Positions 16,194-24,802 of a stretch of 32,086 bases of DNA are shown here, piece after piece. The position numbers were made by a program, and so were the translations under genes. The notes under the pieces were generated by a model. It did no database searches. It was not told where the DNA came from and saw only the letters and a list, made by a program, of their open reading frames with translations. The stretch is from contig CAIWCC010000043.1 of assembly GCA_903911085.1 (NCBI GenBank), positions 1-32,086 of the forward strand, in the 5' to 3' direction. Numbering within the stretch: position 1 is the stretch's first letter; every line of letters starts with the position of its first letter. This DNA is from an uncultured Bacteroidales bacterium (GTDB taxonomy: Bacteria; Bacteroidota; Bacteroidia; Bacteroidales; Paludibacteraceae).

Positions 16194-17600
16194 TTATTCC
16201 TTTACATTAGGTTTTTCCAAACCATAACCCATTCGTTTATCTTCTGCTTTTAACAAAAAAGCAAAAATAATTGCAATTACACCAAAACAAGCAAAAATCA
16301 ACATAGGAATTGTATAATTATATTGAGTAATTAATTGTTCTTTTCCGTCTACTATTTTTGAAATTGTACCAGTAATACAATACTTATCAAGCACATATCC
16401 GATTAACAATGGCACTCCCATCAAACCCCAATTTTGAACCCAAAAGGTCATTGCATAAGCAGTTCCCAATTTATTGTGAGGAATAATTTTGGCAACAGCA
16501 GGCCACATTGCCGAAGGAACCAACGAAAATGCAATACCCAAAACCACAACCAAACCTATTGCAACAGGAAAACTATTAAGCGATGGGATAGAAAATAATA
16601 AATGCACACACACCAACAAAATAGAACCAATAATCATTATAGTAGCACCCTTACCTTTTTTATCAGAAATCCCACCAAATAACGGAGTTAACAACAAAGC
16701 ACTAAAAGGCAATAATGCAGGAATATAACCAGCAAAAGTATCAGGAACTGTAAATTTTTGAATAATCAAATTTGTGGCAAACTTAATAAACGGAAATACT
16801 GCCGAATAAAATAGGACACATAAAATAGCAATATACCAAAATGCACGATTTCTGGCTATATCAGCCACATCTGAAAATTTAAATTCCTCGTCGCTCAAAA
16901 TTCCTGCATCTGATTCTTCTTTGTCCAATCGTTTATCCAAAACCGTAAAAAACACAAACACCAATAGTCCAATGCATAATAGTAAAATTGACAAAAGTAT
17001 TGGAGCACTTACATCTTTAGTTAGATTATATAATGGCAGTGGAGTAAACATAGCCAGTGCAGTTCCAATTCTTCCAGTTGACGTATTCAACCCAATTGCC
17101 AAGGCCATTTCTTTACCCTTGAACCAACGAACAACGGCCTTATTGGCAGCAATTCCAAACATTTCACATCCAACACCAAAAATTCCAAAACCCAAACCTG
17201 CAATAACTGCCGATTTTGGAGTAGCTCCTAGCAGTTGCCAAGAACTAATTGATAATTCAAAAGTGCCAGAAATTTGACCTGATATTGCCCAATATTTTAT
17301 TCCTGCACCAATCAACATTATAATTATTGCTAAAATTCCAGTAAATCGAGTTCCCAATTTATCAAGAATCATCCCGCTAAAAATCAACATCAATAAAAAT
17401 ACATTTAACCAACCATACCCACTTGTAAAAAAGCCATAATCTGTTGCAGACCAACCCAAATTAGCTTGCAAATTTTGTTGCAAAGGAGCCATAGCATCAG
17501 TTAAATAATACATACACATCATAGTAAACGATACCAATACTAATACCACCCAACGTGCTGTTTTAGATTCGCGAAGCGAAGAAGAATTTTGTTTTGCCAT
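16194..17600 (-). CDS. Major facilitator superfamily transporter
   Basis: A 468-residue protein with about twelve hydrophobic helices and a central cytoplasmic loop (about residues 225-250), typical of MFS carriers. The loop between helices 2 and 3 has GMILDKLGTRFTG, the family motif A region, and its repeat in the second half is GGISDKKGKG. The helix with AVVRWFKGKEMALAIGLN is frequently seen in metabolite or sugar-phosphate-like carriers. The substrate cannot be deduced: neighbours are a phosphohexomutase on the same strand and clpC on the other. A TAGTTTTG promoter box lies about 64 bases upstream. Confidence 0.88.
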   Translation of the reverse strand: MAKQNSSSLRESKTARWVVLVLVSFTMMCMYYLTDAMAPLQQNLQANLGWSATDYGFFTSGYGWLNVFLLMLIFSGMILDKLGTRFTGILAIIIMLIGAGIKYWAISGQISGTFELSISSWQLLGATPKSAVIAGLGFGIFGVGCEMFGIAANKAVVRWFKGKEMALAIGLNTSTGRIGTALAMFTPLPLYNLTKDVSAPILLSILLLCIGLLVFVFFTVLDKRLDKEESDAGILSDEEFKFSDVADIARNRAFWYIAILCVLFYSAVFPFIKFATNLIIQKFTVPDTFAGYIPALLPFSALLLTPLFGGISDKKGKGATIMIIGSILLVCVHLLFSIPSLNSFPVAIGLVVVLGIAFSLVPSAMWPAVAKIIPHNKLGTAYAMTFWVQNWGLMGVPLLIGYVLDKYCITGTISKIVDGKEQLITQYNYTIPMLIFACFGVIAIIFAFLLKAEDKRMGYGLEKPNVKE

Positions 17601-17663
17601 AAACTATTTGATTTATTTATTTGTTTTTGTAATTAGTAAAAAATAATATTGAATTTCAGCCCG

Positions 17664-17671
17664 CAAAACTA
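17664..17671 (-). promoter_or_regulatory. -7 box of the MFS gene
   Basis: On the minus strand this reads TAGTTTTG followed by CGGGC, a full match to TAnnTTTG. The predicted leader is about 55 to 60 bases. No -33 TTG is seen at the standard spacing. Confidence 0.45.
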
Positions 17672-17820
17672 CAGAAAAAAAATCTATTGAATGGTATAAC
17701 TGACAAAATTACCGATAAAATTCGATGATTTTATTTCGGTATTGTTTTTGAACAATAAAAATTGTTTGTAAGTAATCAATAAAATATTAGTAATTGGAAA
17801 TTTATTGCTTATATATTTAG

Positions 17821-17828
17821 TATTTTTG
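17821..17828 (+). promoter_or_regulatory. Candidate -7 box of clpC
   Basis: TATTTTTG matches TAnnTTTG, with a TTG at 17794-17796 spaced 24 bases away, longer than ideal. It would give a leader of about 185 bases. Confidence 0.3.
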
Positions 17829-18022
17829 TCAGCGAAAAAGCTTTTCGTCTTTAAAATGATAATACTCAAAACTTTTGAAATACAAATCAATTAAAGATTA
17901 AGGTAATTTATTAATCATTATTTTATCAGAATTCGCTTTATTTACTGATATTCAAACACAAAGCAAAACATAACTAATCTCGATTCCTTTTTCTGGTTTG
18001 AGATATTAACAACAATAATTAT

Positions 18023-20533
18023 ATGACAGTCAATTATACAGAACAATTGCACAATGTTCTATTATATAGCACACAAGAGGCCGAACGATTAGGGAATAAC
18101 TATGTTGGACCCGAACATCTTTTCTTGGGAATATTACGAAACGGAGATGGCAAAGCTATTGATGTATTAAACGCTTTGCACATCAATTTTATAAAAATAA
18201 AACAAACCATTGAAAGCCAAATTCGTACAGACTTAGAACCAAGTGGTATTGAAATTCCAAACTTAAAAAGCACCGAGAAAATTAAAAAATTAATGGAGCT
18301 TGAATGTCTTTCATTATCATCCGAAAATGTTGATACAGAACACTTATTGTTGGCAATTCTGAAAGAAAAAAACAATCTTGCTGGGGATTTATTAATTGCC
18401 GAAAATTTAACTTATCAACAGGCTAAGTCATATATTGAATCGCCGAAAGATGTGAGAATGGGCTCAAGTTTTCAGGACGATGACGATGAGGATGACGATC
18501 CACGCAAAAAAAAGAAACCGAATGTAAATCCTCCAAGTTCTAAGCAAAGTGACACTCCAGCATTAGATACTTTTGGAACAGATATTACAAAAGCAGCGCT
18601 CGAAAACCGTTTAGACCCAATTGTTGGTCGTAATAAAGAAATTGAGCGATTGGCACAAATTCTAAGTCGTAGAAAAAAGAACAATCCAGTTCTTATTGGC
18701 GATCCAGGCGTTGGAAAATCGGCAATTGTTGAAGGTTTGGCTTTGCGCATTATTCAACGACGTGTGTCTCGCGTGCTTTTCGACAAACGAGTGGTTTCAT
18801 TAGATATGGCATCAATTGTGGCTGGCACCAAATACCGTGGTCAGTTTGAGGAACGAATAAAAGCCATTTTAAATGAACTTTCAAAAAATCCAGATGTGAT
18901 TTTATTCATCGACGAAATTCATACAATAGTAGGTGCTGGTGGTGCTGCAGGGTCTTTGGATGCTGCCAACATGTTAAAACCAGCATTGGCACGTGGCGAA
19001 ATTCAATGTGTAGGAGCAACAACTTTGGATGAATACCGCAAAAGCATCGAAAAAGATGGTGCTTTGGAACGTCGTTTTCAAAAAATAATGGTGGATCCTA
19101 CCACTGCAGAAGAAACTTTACAGATTTTGGAAAATATACAAGATCGTTATGAGTATCACCATAATGTGCGTTTTACACCCGAAGCAATTAAAGCCTGTGT
19201 GCGATTGACCGACCGTTATATAACCGACCGCTGTTTTCCTGATAAGGCCATTGATGCTTTGGACGAAGCAGGTTCACGTGTTCATATTGGCACTGTATCG
19301 GTACCTGCCGAAATTGAAGAATTGGAAAAGAGAATTGAGGATTTGAAAAAAGAGAAATTGAAAGTGCTTTCCGATCAAAAATACGAATTGGCAGGTCCAA
19401 TACGTGACCAAGAAAAGCAGGCTCAATATCAATTGGAAGACGCAATAAAACGCTGGGAAGAGGAAGCTCAATTACACCCCGAAACTGTGGATGAAGAGCA
19501 AGTGGCTGAGGTTGTGGCTATGATGTCGGGCATTCCAGTACAACGCATTGCACAAGCCGAAGGTTTGAAATTGCGTCAAATGAAAGAAGTACTCGAAAAC
19601 AGAGTAATTGGTCAAGGTGAGGCTGTAAATAAAATTGTCAAAGCTATTCAACGCAATCGCATTGGCTTAAAAGACCCAAACAAACCAATTGGTTCATTTA
19701 TATTTTTAGGGCCAACTGGTGTTGGTAAAACTCATTTAGCTAAGATTCTAGCCGAATTCATGTTCGATAGTACCGATTCACTTATTCGTGTTGACATGAG
19801 CGAATACATGGAAAAATTCAGTGTTTCACGCTTAATTGGAGCACCTCCGGGATATGTGGGTTACGAAGAAGGAGGACAGCTGACCGAAAAAGTGCGTCGA
19901 AAACCTTATTCAATCATACTTTTGGACGAAATTGAAAAAGCGCACCCCGATGTATTTAATATTTTACTTCAAGTTATGGACGAAGGTCGTTTAACTGATA
20001 GTTTGGGACGCAGAATTGATTTCAAAAACACAATTATAATAATGACTTCCAATGTTGGAACACGTCAATTGAAAGATTTTGGAAAAGGTGTAGGTTTTAC
20101 AACTTCGTCAACGCCGGAAGCTGATTCTGAATTTTCGCGTGGGGTGATACAAAAAGCATTAAACCGTGCATTTGCGCCAGAATTTTTGAACAGAGTTGAC
20201 GATGTAATTATGTTCGATCAATTGAGTAAAGAGTCTATCGCTCAGATTATTGATTTGGAACTAAAAGGCATTTTTGGGCGTGTAACTAATATGGGTTACA
20301 AACTTGAACTGTCAGCCGAAGCTAAAGATTATATTGCTGAAAAAGGATACGATGTTCAATTTGGGGCTCGTCCACTGAAACGTGCAATACAAAAATACTT
20401 GGAAGACGAACTTGCAGATATTGTTCTTGGTGGCGAATTGGAAGCTGGCGATACTGTTTTTATGGAATTAGAAGCTGAAAACAAAGTGATTAAAGCAAAA
20501 ATTGTAAAACCTATTATTGCTTTACCCGAATAA
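18023..20533 (+). CDS. clpC: ClpC-type AAA+ unfoldase of the Clp protease
   Basis: An 836-residue Hsp100 protein that unfolds substrates and feeds them to ClpP. Domains in order: double Clp N repeat (1-140); an acidic then basic linker (151-170, [15 protein letters not shown]); AAA1 with Walker A GDPGVGKS (226-233) and arginine-containing loops; a UVR-bearing middle segment (about 440-475) that distinguishes ClpC from ClpA and ClpB; and AAA2 with GPTGVGKT (about 563-570). GVGF near residue 690 is the loop that docks on ClpP, so it is a protease partner, not a disaggregase. Regulation by CtsR or McsB is not indicated here. A hairpin terminator follows. Confidence 0.95.
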   Translation: MTVNYTEQLHNVLLYSTQEAERLGNNYVGPEHLFLGILRNGDGKAIDVLNALHINFIKIKQTIESQIRTDLEPSGIEIPNLKSTEKIKKLMELECLSLSSENVDTEHLLLAILKEKNNLAGDLLIAENLTYQQAKSYIESPKDVRMGSSFQDDDDEDDDPRKKKKPNVNPPSSKQSDTPALDTFGTDITKAALENRLDPIVGRNKEIERLAQILSRRKKNNPVLIGDPGVGKSAIVEGLALRIIQRRVSRVLFDKRVVSLDMASIVAGTKYRGQFEERIKAILNELSKNPDVILFIDEIHTIVGAGGAAGSLDAANMLKPALARGEIQCVGATTLDEYRKSIEKDGALERRFQKIMVDPTTAEETLQILENIQDRYEYHHNVRFTPEAIKACVRLTDRYITDRCFPDKAIDALDEAGSRVHIGTVSVPAEIEELEKRIEDLKKEKLKVLSDQKYELAGPIRDQEKQAQYQLEDAIKRWEEEAQLHPETVDEEQVAEVVAMMSGIPVQRIAQAEGLKLRQMKEVLENRVIGQGEAVNKIVKAIQRNRIGLKDPNKPIGSFIFLGPTGVGKTHLAKILAEFMFDSTDSLIRVDMSEYMEKFSVSRLIGAPPGYVGYEEGGQLTEKVRRKPYSIILLDEIEKAHPDVFNILLQVMDEGRLTDSLGRRIDFKNTIIIMTSNVGTRQLKDFGKGVGFTTSSTPEADSEFSRGVIQKALNRAFAPEFLNRVDDVIMFDQLSKESIAQIIDLELKGIFGRVTNMGYKLELSAEAKDYIAEKGYDVQFGARPLKRAIQKYLEDELADIVLGGELEAGDTVFMELEAENKVIKAKIVKPIIALPE

Positions 20534-20632
20534 AATATTATACAATTGTTTGGTTGATTTGATATTTATTCAACAAATACTTTAACAACTCAACTAAACA
20601 GCTTCTTTAACAATAGTAAATATCAAAAATAC

Positions 20633-20672
20633 TGGAACCATCCCGAATTAAAATTCAGGATGGTTCAATTTT
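20633..20672 (+). terminator. Hairpin terminator after clpC
   Basis: A 9-bp perfect stem (GAACCATCC 20635-20643 with GGATGGTTC 20658-20666) is extended inward by a further GAAT/ATTC pairing and followed by CAATTTT. It lies 100 bases past the clpC stop and before pabB. Confidence 0.7.
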
Positions 20673-20710
20673 AAATATATCTGATATTTAAAAACAAATT
20701 ATTATCATTG

Positions 20711-21706
20711 ATGAAGGAAATTTTTCCATACAACATTCTTAACAAGAAGGAAATTATTGCACAAATAAATAACTTGGGTTGTTTGCATAATCCTTTTCTT
20801 TTTATTGTTGACTTTAAGGCTGAAAGTGGTTATGTAATTCCAAATCAAAACATTGACAATAAATTTGTGCAATTTCAGTTTGAAACACTGAACGCGAAAC
20901 GCGAAACACGAAACACAAAACCACTTGACTGGAAAATAAAACCACTTTCAATTTTCGATTATCAATCGAAGTTTAACTTTGTTGTAAATCAGTTACAACT
21001 AGGAAATTCATTTTTGACCAACCTCACTCAACCAACTGAAATTGAGACAAATTATTCGTTAGAAGATTTATATAATTGTGGAACAGCCAAATACAAATTG
21101 TGGCTAAAAAATCAATTTGTAGTACTTTCACCCGAAACATTTGTACGGATAAAGGGTCAAATAATTTCGTCGTATCCAATGAAAGGAACAATCGATGCAG
21201 CAATTCCAAATGCAGATGAAGTCATACTTAACGATCCAAAAGAAAAAGCAGAACATGCTACCATTGTCGATTTAATAAGAAATGATTTAAGTTTAGTGGC
21301 AGAACAAGTTGAAGTAAAACGATACCGTTATATTGAGAAAATAAGAACGAATAAACAAGATTTATTGCAGGTAAGTTCCGAGATTTCAGGTAGTTTGCCA
21401 GATGATTTTCATAAAAAACTTGGCGATATTTTATTTGCGTTGCTACCAGCTGGTTCAATTTGTGGCGCCCCAAAACCTAAAACTCTCGAAATAATTGATA
21501 AAATTGAAGGTTATAACAGAGGATTTTACACTGGTATTTGTGGTTATTTTGATGGTAAAAATCTCGATTCGGCAGTTATGATTCGATTTATAGAAAAAGC
21601 TGGTGAAAAATTGATTTTTAAAAGTGGTGGTGGCATTACTGCTCAAAGCGAAATGATAAAAGAGTATGAAGAATTAACACAAAAAATATATGTCCCAATT
21701 TCTTGA
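20711..21706 (+). CDS. pabB: Aminodeoxychorismate synthase component I
   Basis: A 331-residue chorismate-binding enzyme of folate synthesis that makes 4-amino-4-deoxychorismate from chorismate and ammonia. The C-terminal chorismate-binding domain has SYPMKGTIDA, with the PabB-type lysine that attacks chorismate, then VDLIRNDLS, LPAGSICGAPKPKTLEIID and GFYTGICGYFDG. The N-terminal part is short, as usual in Bacteroidota. The ATG at 20711 is taken rather than the TTG just before it. Residues near 60-70 are encoded by a 7-bp tandem repeat (20885-20919) that is not a multiple of three, an odd feature. The end overlaps pabC by 17 bases, so the two are one operon. No pabA is present in the window. 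Confidence 0.92.
   Translation: MKEIFPYNILNKKEIIAQINNLGCLHNPFLFIVDFKAESGYVIPNQNIDNKFVQFQFETLNAKRETRNTKPLDWKIKPLSIFDYQSKFNFVVNQLQLGNSFLTNLTQPTEIETNYSLEDLYNCGTAKYKLWLKNQFVVLSPETFVRIKGQIISSYPMKGTIDAAIPNADEVILNDPKEKAEHATIVDLIRNDLSLVAEQVEVKRYRYIEKIRTNKQDLLQVSSEISGSLPDDFHKKLGDILFALLPAGSICGAPKPKTLEIIDKIEGYNRGFYTGICGYFDGKNLDSAVMIRFIEKAGEKLIFKSGGGITAQSEMIKEYEELTQKIYVPIS
20885..20919 (+). repeat. Heptanucleotide tandem repeat inside pabB
   Basis: Five successive 7-bp units: ACACTGA, ACGCGAA, ACGCGAA, ACACGAA, ACACAAA. The core unit is ACRCGAA. As 7 is not a multiple of 3, gain or loss of a unit would shift the reading frame. In this copy the frame is open and reads NAKRETRNTK. Confidence 0.8.
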
Positions 21707-22283
21707 AACTATTCAATTGTGCGACGGTAAATTTATGAATTTGTTAGGTCACCAGGCGCGCTTAGAACGTACTATGTATGAGTATTATCCGTCAGTCAAA
21801 ATTCCTTCATTGGTAAAAAGTCTTAATGAAATTGATTTTCCAAAAGTTGGACTTTTTAAATGTAGAGTAATTTATGATTCGCAGATACGAAAAATTGAAT
21901 TTCACCCCTATAGTTTACCTTCTATAAGAAGCCTAAAAATTATTGAAACCAACATTACTTCGCTGGCATTCAAATTACTAGATAGAACTGATTATCAAAA
22001 TGCATTCTCGAAAAAAGGAGAATGCGATGATGTATTGATGGTAAAAAATGGATTATTAACCGATACTTCTTACTGTAACATTGCTTTATTTGACGGCCAA
22101 AAATGGTACACTCCTCAAATTCCATTATTGTACGGGGTTAACAGAGCACAATTAATAGAAAATAAAAAAATTATTGAGAGGAATATTGCAATTGATGAAT
22201 TGAAGAATTATCAACGAATAGCTTTATTTAACGCTATGATAGCTTTTGGAGAAATTGAACTAGAAATAAATTCTTTTAGTTAA
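21690..22283 (+). CDS. pabC: Aminodeoxychorismate lyase-like class IV aminotransferase
   Basis: A 197-residue fold-type IV PLP protein. In PabC this enzyme splits aminodeoxychorismate to p-aminobenzoate and pyruvate. The candidate PLP lysine lies in FKLLDRTDYQNAF (about residue 93), matching the K-x-L-x-R pattern of E. coli PabC, and the cofactor-phosphate strand is DDVLMVKNGLLTDTSYCNIALF. It is shorter than enterobacterial PabC (about 270) because the N-terminal domain is reduced, a form common in Bacteroidota. The 17-base overlap with pabB strongly supports the folate role over a branched-chain or D-amino acid aminotransferase. Confidence 0.87.
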   Translation: MSQFLETIQLCDGKFMNLLGHQARLERTMYEYYPSVKIPSLVKSLNEIDFPKVGLFKCRVIYDSQIRKIEFHPYSLPSIRSLKIIETNITSLAFKLLDRTDYQNAFSKKGECDDVLMVKNGLLTDTSYCNIALFDGQKWYTPQIPLLYGVNRAQLIENKKIIERNIAIDELKNYQRIALFNAMIAFGEIELEINSFS

Positions 22284-22332
22284 CAAGTTTTGAAATAAAC
22301 GAGTACACAATTCTATTTAATCAACTCATTTG

Positions 22333-23472
22333 CTAGACTACCGTCAACTCGTCTTCTCGTTTACCCACATAAGGCATTTCAATTCTTACTTGAGCTCCTT
22401 TATGCGGTTCACTATTAATCGATAATTCAGCGCCGAGTAATGAAGCTCTATCCTTCATGCTTAAAATTCCATATGAATCAGGTCTAGTTGATTGCATTTC
22501 GTTAAATCCAATTCCATTATCAGTAATTTCCATTATGAATTTATTATTAACAATATTCAAATCAATACTAACTTCTGTAGCATGAGCATGTTTAGATACA
22601 TTTAACAATGCTTCTTGCATTATACGGTATAAAGCTATTTTTTGTTTTTCGTTAATATCAAGTTTTGAAATAGAACTTTTAAACTGATAATTAATTTTAT
22701 TGTTTTTGTTAAATTCAATACAGTATAATTTGGCTGCTTCCACAAAACCATAAGATTCAAGCTCATCCGATTTCAATCCACTCATAATTTTTCTAGTAGT
22801 AGCAAGTGTATTATCTACAATATCAACGAGTTCTTTGAAATTACTTAAAAGTTCTGGTGATTGAGAATTTTCATGGTCAAGAAATATTTTTTCTTTCCAG
22901 AGTCTCATATCATTTTTTAATCCTAAAAGCACTTGTCCCACCTTATCGTTGATTTCGGTAGCCAACAAAATCCTTTCTTCTTCGCGGATAGTTTGAAGAT
23001 GAGATGTAAATTTTTTGAATTGCTCTTTTGAGTCACTTAAACATGCATTTACTTCCAGCAATTCATTACTTTGCTGGTAAAGTTTCAGATGTGTGGTAAC
23101 ACGAGCTGTAACTTCTTGATTTTCAAATGGACGAGTTATATAATCGACACCACCAGATTCTAATGCCATTACAATATTTTTGGAATCGTTTAATGCACTA
23201 ATAAAAATAACAGGTATATCACTTAAATTTTTATTAGCTTTCAATCTACGGCAAACCTCATATCCATCCATAGTGGGCATCAAAATATCAAGTAGAATTA
23301 AATCTGGCTTTTCAACTTCGGCAATTTTAAGTGCTGATTTTCCATCATTAGTTGATTGAACATCATAACCTTCTTTTTTTAGCATTCTTTCCAAAAAAAT
23401 TAAATTGTCATGTTCGTCATCTACAATTAGTATTTTTGATTTCCTTTGGTTTAATGCAATATCATTGTTCAT
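22333..23472 (-). CDS. REC-HisKA_3-HATPase protein lacking its phosphoacceptor His (pseudokinase)
   Basis: A 379-residue cytoplasmic protein: REC domain (12-128) with Asp18/Asp19 acidic pair, phosphoacceptor Asp62 and Ser92; a coiled-coil linker (130-165); a HisKA_3-type dimerisation helix pair (about 164-230); and a HATPase_c domain with DNGIGF near residue 320. The sister protein next door has EIHDKIGQ at the phosphorylation site; here it reads EINDKVGQ, so the histidine is Asn175 (codon 22948-22950). The conserved REC lysine (KPF in the sister) is Arg114 (codon 23131-23133). The ATP-binding domain and Asp62 are intact. It cannot phosphorylate itself by the usual route but could bind ATP, receive phosphate on Asp62, or modulate its sister by heterodimerising. 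Last gene of a four-gene signalling block. Confidence 0.88.
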   Translation of the reverse strand: MNNDIALNQRKSKILIVDDEHDNLIFLERMLKKEGYDVQSTNDGKSALKIAEVEKPDLILLDILMPTMDGYEVCRRLKANKNLSDIPVIFISALNDSKNIVMALESGGVDYITRPFENQEVTARVTTHLKLYQQSNELLEVNACLSDSKEQFKKFTSHLQTIREEERILLATEINDKVGQVLLGLKNDMRLWKEKIFLDHENSQSPELLSNFKELVDIVDNTLATTRKIMSGLKSDELESYGFVEAAKLYCIEFNKNNKINYQFKSSISKLDINEKQKIALYRIMQEALLNVSKHAHATEVSIDLNIVNNKFIMEITDNGIGFNEMQSTRPDSYGILSMKDRASLLGAELSINSEPHKGAQVRIEMPYVGKREDELTVV

Positions 23473-23586
23473 TGATTTGTAAATTTTTAATTTGATTTTT
23501 TTTAATAAGCAATAAATTGTAACAAACGGTTTGTGAATTTTTCAAAATAAACAAATTATCATTAGTCTACTTTAAATCAACAACCG

Positions 23587-24699
23587 TCAACCCACATAAG
23601 GCATTTCTAGCCTAACAACAGTACCTTTATTAGATTTACCAAAAATTATTAATTCTGCACCAAGCAAGAATGCTCTTTCTTTCATGCTTAATATTCCATA
23701 AGAGTCCTTATTAGCTGATTGGGTATCATTAAAACCGATGCCATTATCCACAATTTCCATTATAAATTTATTTTCATTCACTGAAAGTGAAACACTTACT
23801 AATGATGCATTTGAATGTTTTGCTACATTTAACAATGATTCTTGCATTATTCTGTATAAGGCAATTTTTTGATTTTCGTTGATTTCAATTTTTGAAAAAG
23901 TACTTTGGAAAAAGCAATCGATTTTATTAATTGTTTTAAATTCTTGACAATATAACTTTGCTGCATCAACAAAACCTAATAATTCCAGGACATCTGATTT
24001 CAGTCCACTCATTATTATTCTTACAGTTTTAATAGTGCTATCAACTATATTTACTAACTCATTAAAGTTATTTAAAATCTCTGGCGATTCGGAAGTTCCA
24101 AGATTTAAAAACACTTTTTTTCTCCATATTCCCATATCAATTTTTAAAGCAACCAGAATTTGTCCAATCTTATCATGAATTTCATTTGCCAATAAAACAC
24201 GTTCTTCTTCGCGGATAGATTGTAAATGAGATGCAAATTTTTTCAATTGATCGCGCGATTCACTTAGACTTGTATTTAAAACATGTAGTTCATTACTTTG
24301 TCGGTAAAGTTTTAGATGTGTACTAACGCGAGCTAATACTTCGTCTGATTGAAAAGGTTTAGTAACATAATCTACTCCGCCAGATTTAAAAGCTTTAACA
24401 ATATTCTCTGTTTCATTTAATGCGCTAATATAAATAATAGGTATATCAGACAAATGTTCTTTTTCTTTTAGTTGACGGCAAACCTCGTAACCATCTATGC
24501 CTGGCATCATAATATCGAGCAATATTAAATCTGGTTTCTCAATTTCTACAGTATTTAATGCTGTTATTCCATCGGAAACAGGTATTACATTATATCCTTC
24601 ACCTTTTAACATTTCGCCTAATATCAATAGATTAATAGGTGCATCATCTACTATAAGAATTGTGGGTGCAACTGGGTTTAACACAGTTTGATTATTCAT
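23587..24699 (-). CDS. REC-HisKA_3-HATPase histidine kinase
   Basis: A 370-residue cytoplasmic kinase with an N-terminal receiver as its input: REC (12-128) with Asp62, Ser92 and Lys114 all present, a coiled-coil linker, HisKA_3 with phosphoacceptor His175 in ANEIHDKIGQ, and a HATPase_c domain with DNGIGF. There is no PAS domain or membrane segment. It is clearly a tandem paralog of the next gene, sharing residue numbering over the first 180 positions, but unlike that gene it keeps all catalytic residues. The REC domain could be controlled by the hybrid kinase or PAS kinase upstream in the same block. A LuxR/NarL-type response regulator is the usual partner of HisKA_3 kinases but is not in the window. 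Confidence 0.9.
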   Translation of the reverse strand: MNNQTVLNPVAPTILIVDDAPINLLILGEMLKGEGYNVIPVSDGITALNTVEIEKPDLILLDIMMPGIDGYEVCRQLKEKEHLSDIPIIYISALNETENIVKAFKSGGVDYVTKPFQSDEVLARVSTHLKLYRQSNELHVLNTSLSESRDQLKKFASHLQSIREEERVLLANEIHDKIGQILVALKIDMGIWRKKVFLNLGTSESPEILNNFNELVNIVDSTIKTVRIIMSGLKSDVLELLGFVDAAKLYCQEFKTINKIDCFFQSTFSKIEINENQKIALYRIMQESLLNVAKHSNASLVSVSLSVNENKFIMEIVDNGIGFNDTQSANKDSYGILSMKERAFLLGAELIIFGKSNKGTVVRLEMPYVG

Positions 24700-24802
24700 A
24701 ATGAGTAATTTTTGATAAATTTTGAATTGAAAAGAAATAATTTATTTTGACCAAATTTTAAAATTTCTTTTACATTTAAATAATACTGTCAATTATCTAC
24801 AG

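Larger units (their letters stand above)
17601..18022. other. Divergent promoter region of the MFS gene and clpC
   Basis: This 422-base gap lies between two divergent genes. A minus-strand TAGTTTTG box (17671-17664) would serve the MFS gene and a plus-strand TATTTTTG (17821-17828) may serve clpC. The minus-strand frame at 17684-17890 has an Ile/Lys/Asn-rich translation and is judged noise. No CIRCE or other heat-shock operator was recognised. Confidence 0.5.

Noticed and set aside
17684-17890. A 68-codon minus-strand frame upstream of the MFS gene.
   Set aside because: Its translation is rich in Ile, Lys, Asn and Phe like translated spacer, it overlaps the divergent promoter region, and it has no recognised motif.
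21690-22283. pabC as a truncated pseudogene because it is about 70 residues shorter than the E. coli enzyme.
   Set aside because: The frame is intact, the candidate PLP lysine and phosphate-binding strand are present, and short forms overlapping pabB are usual in Bacteroidota.
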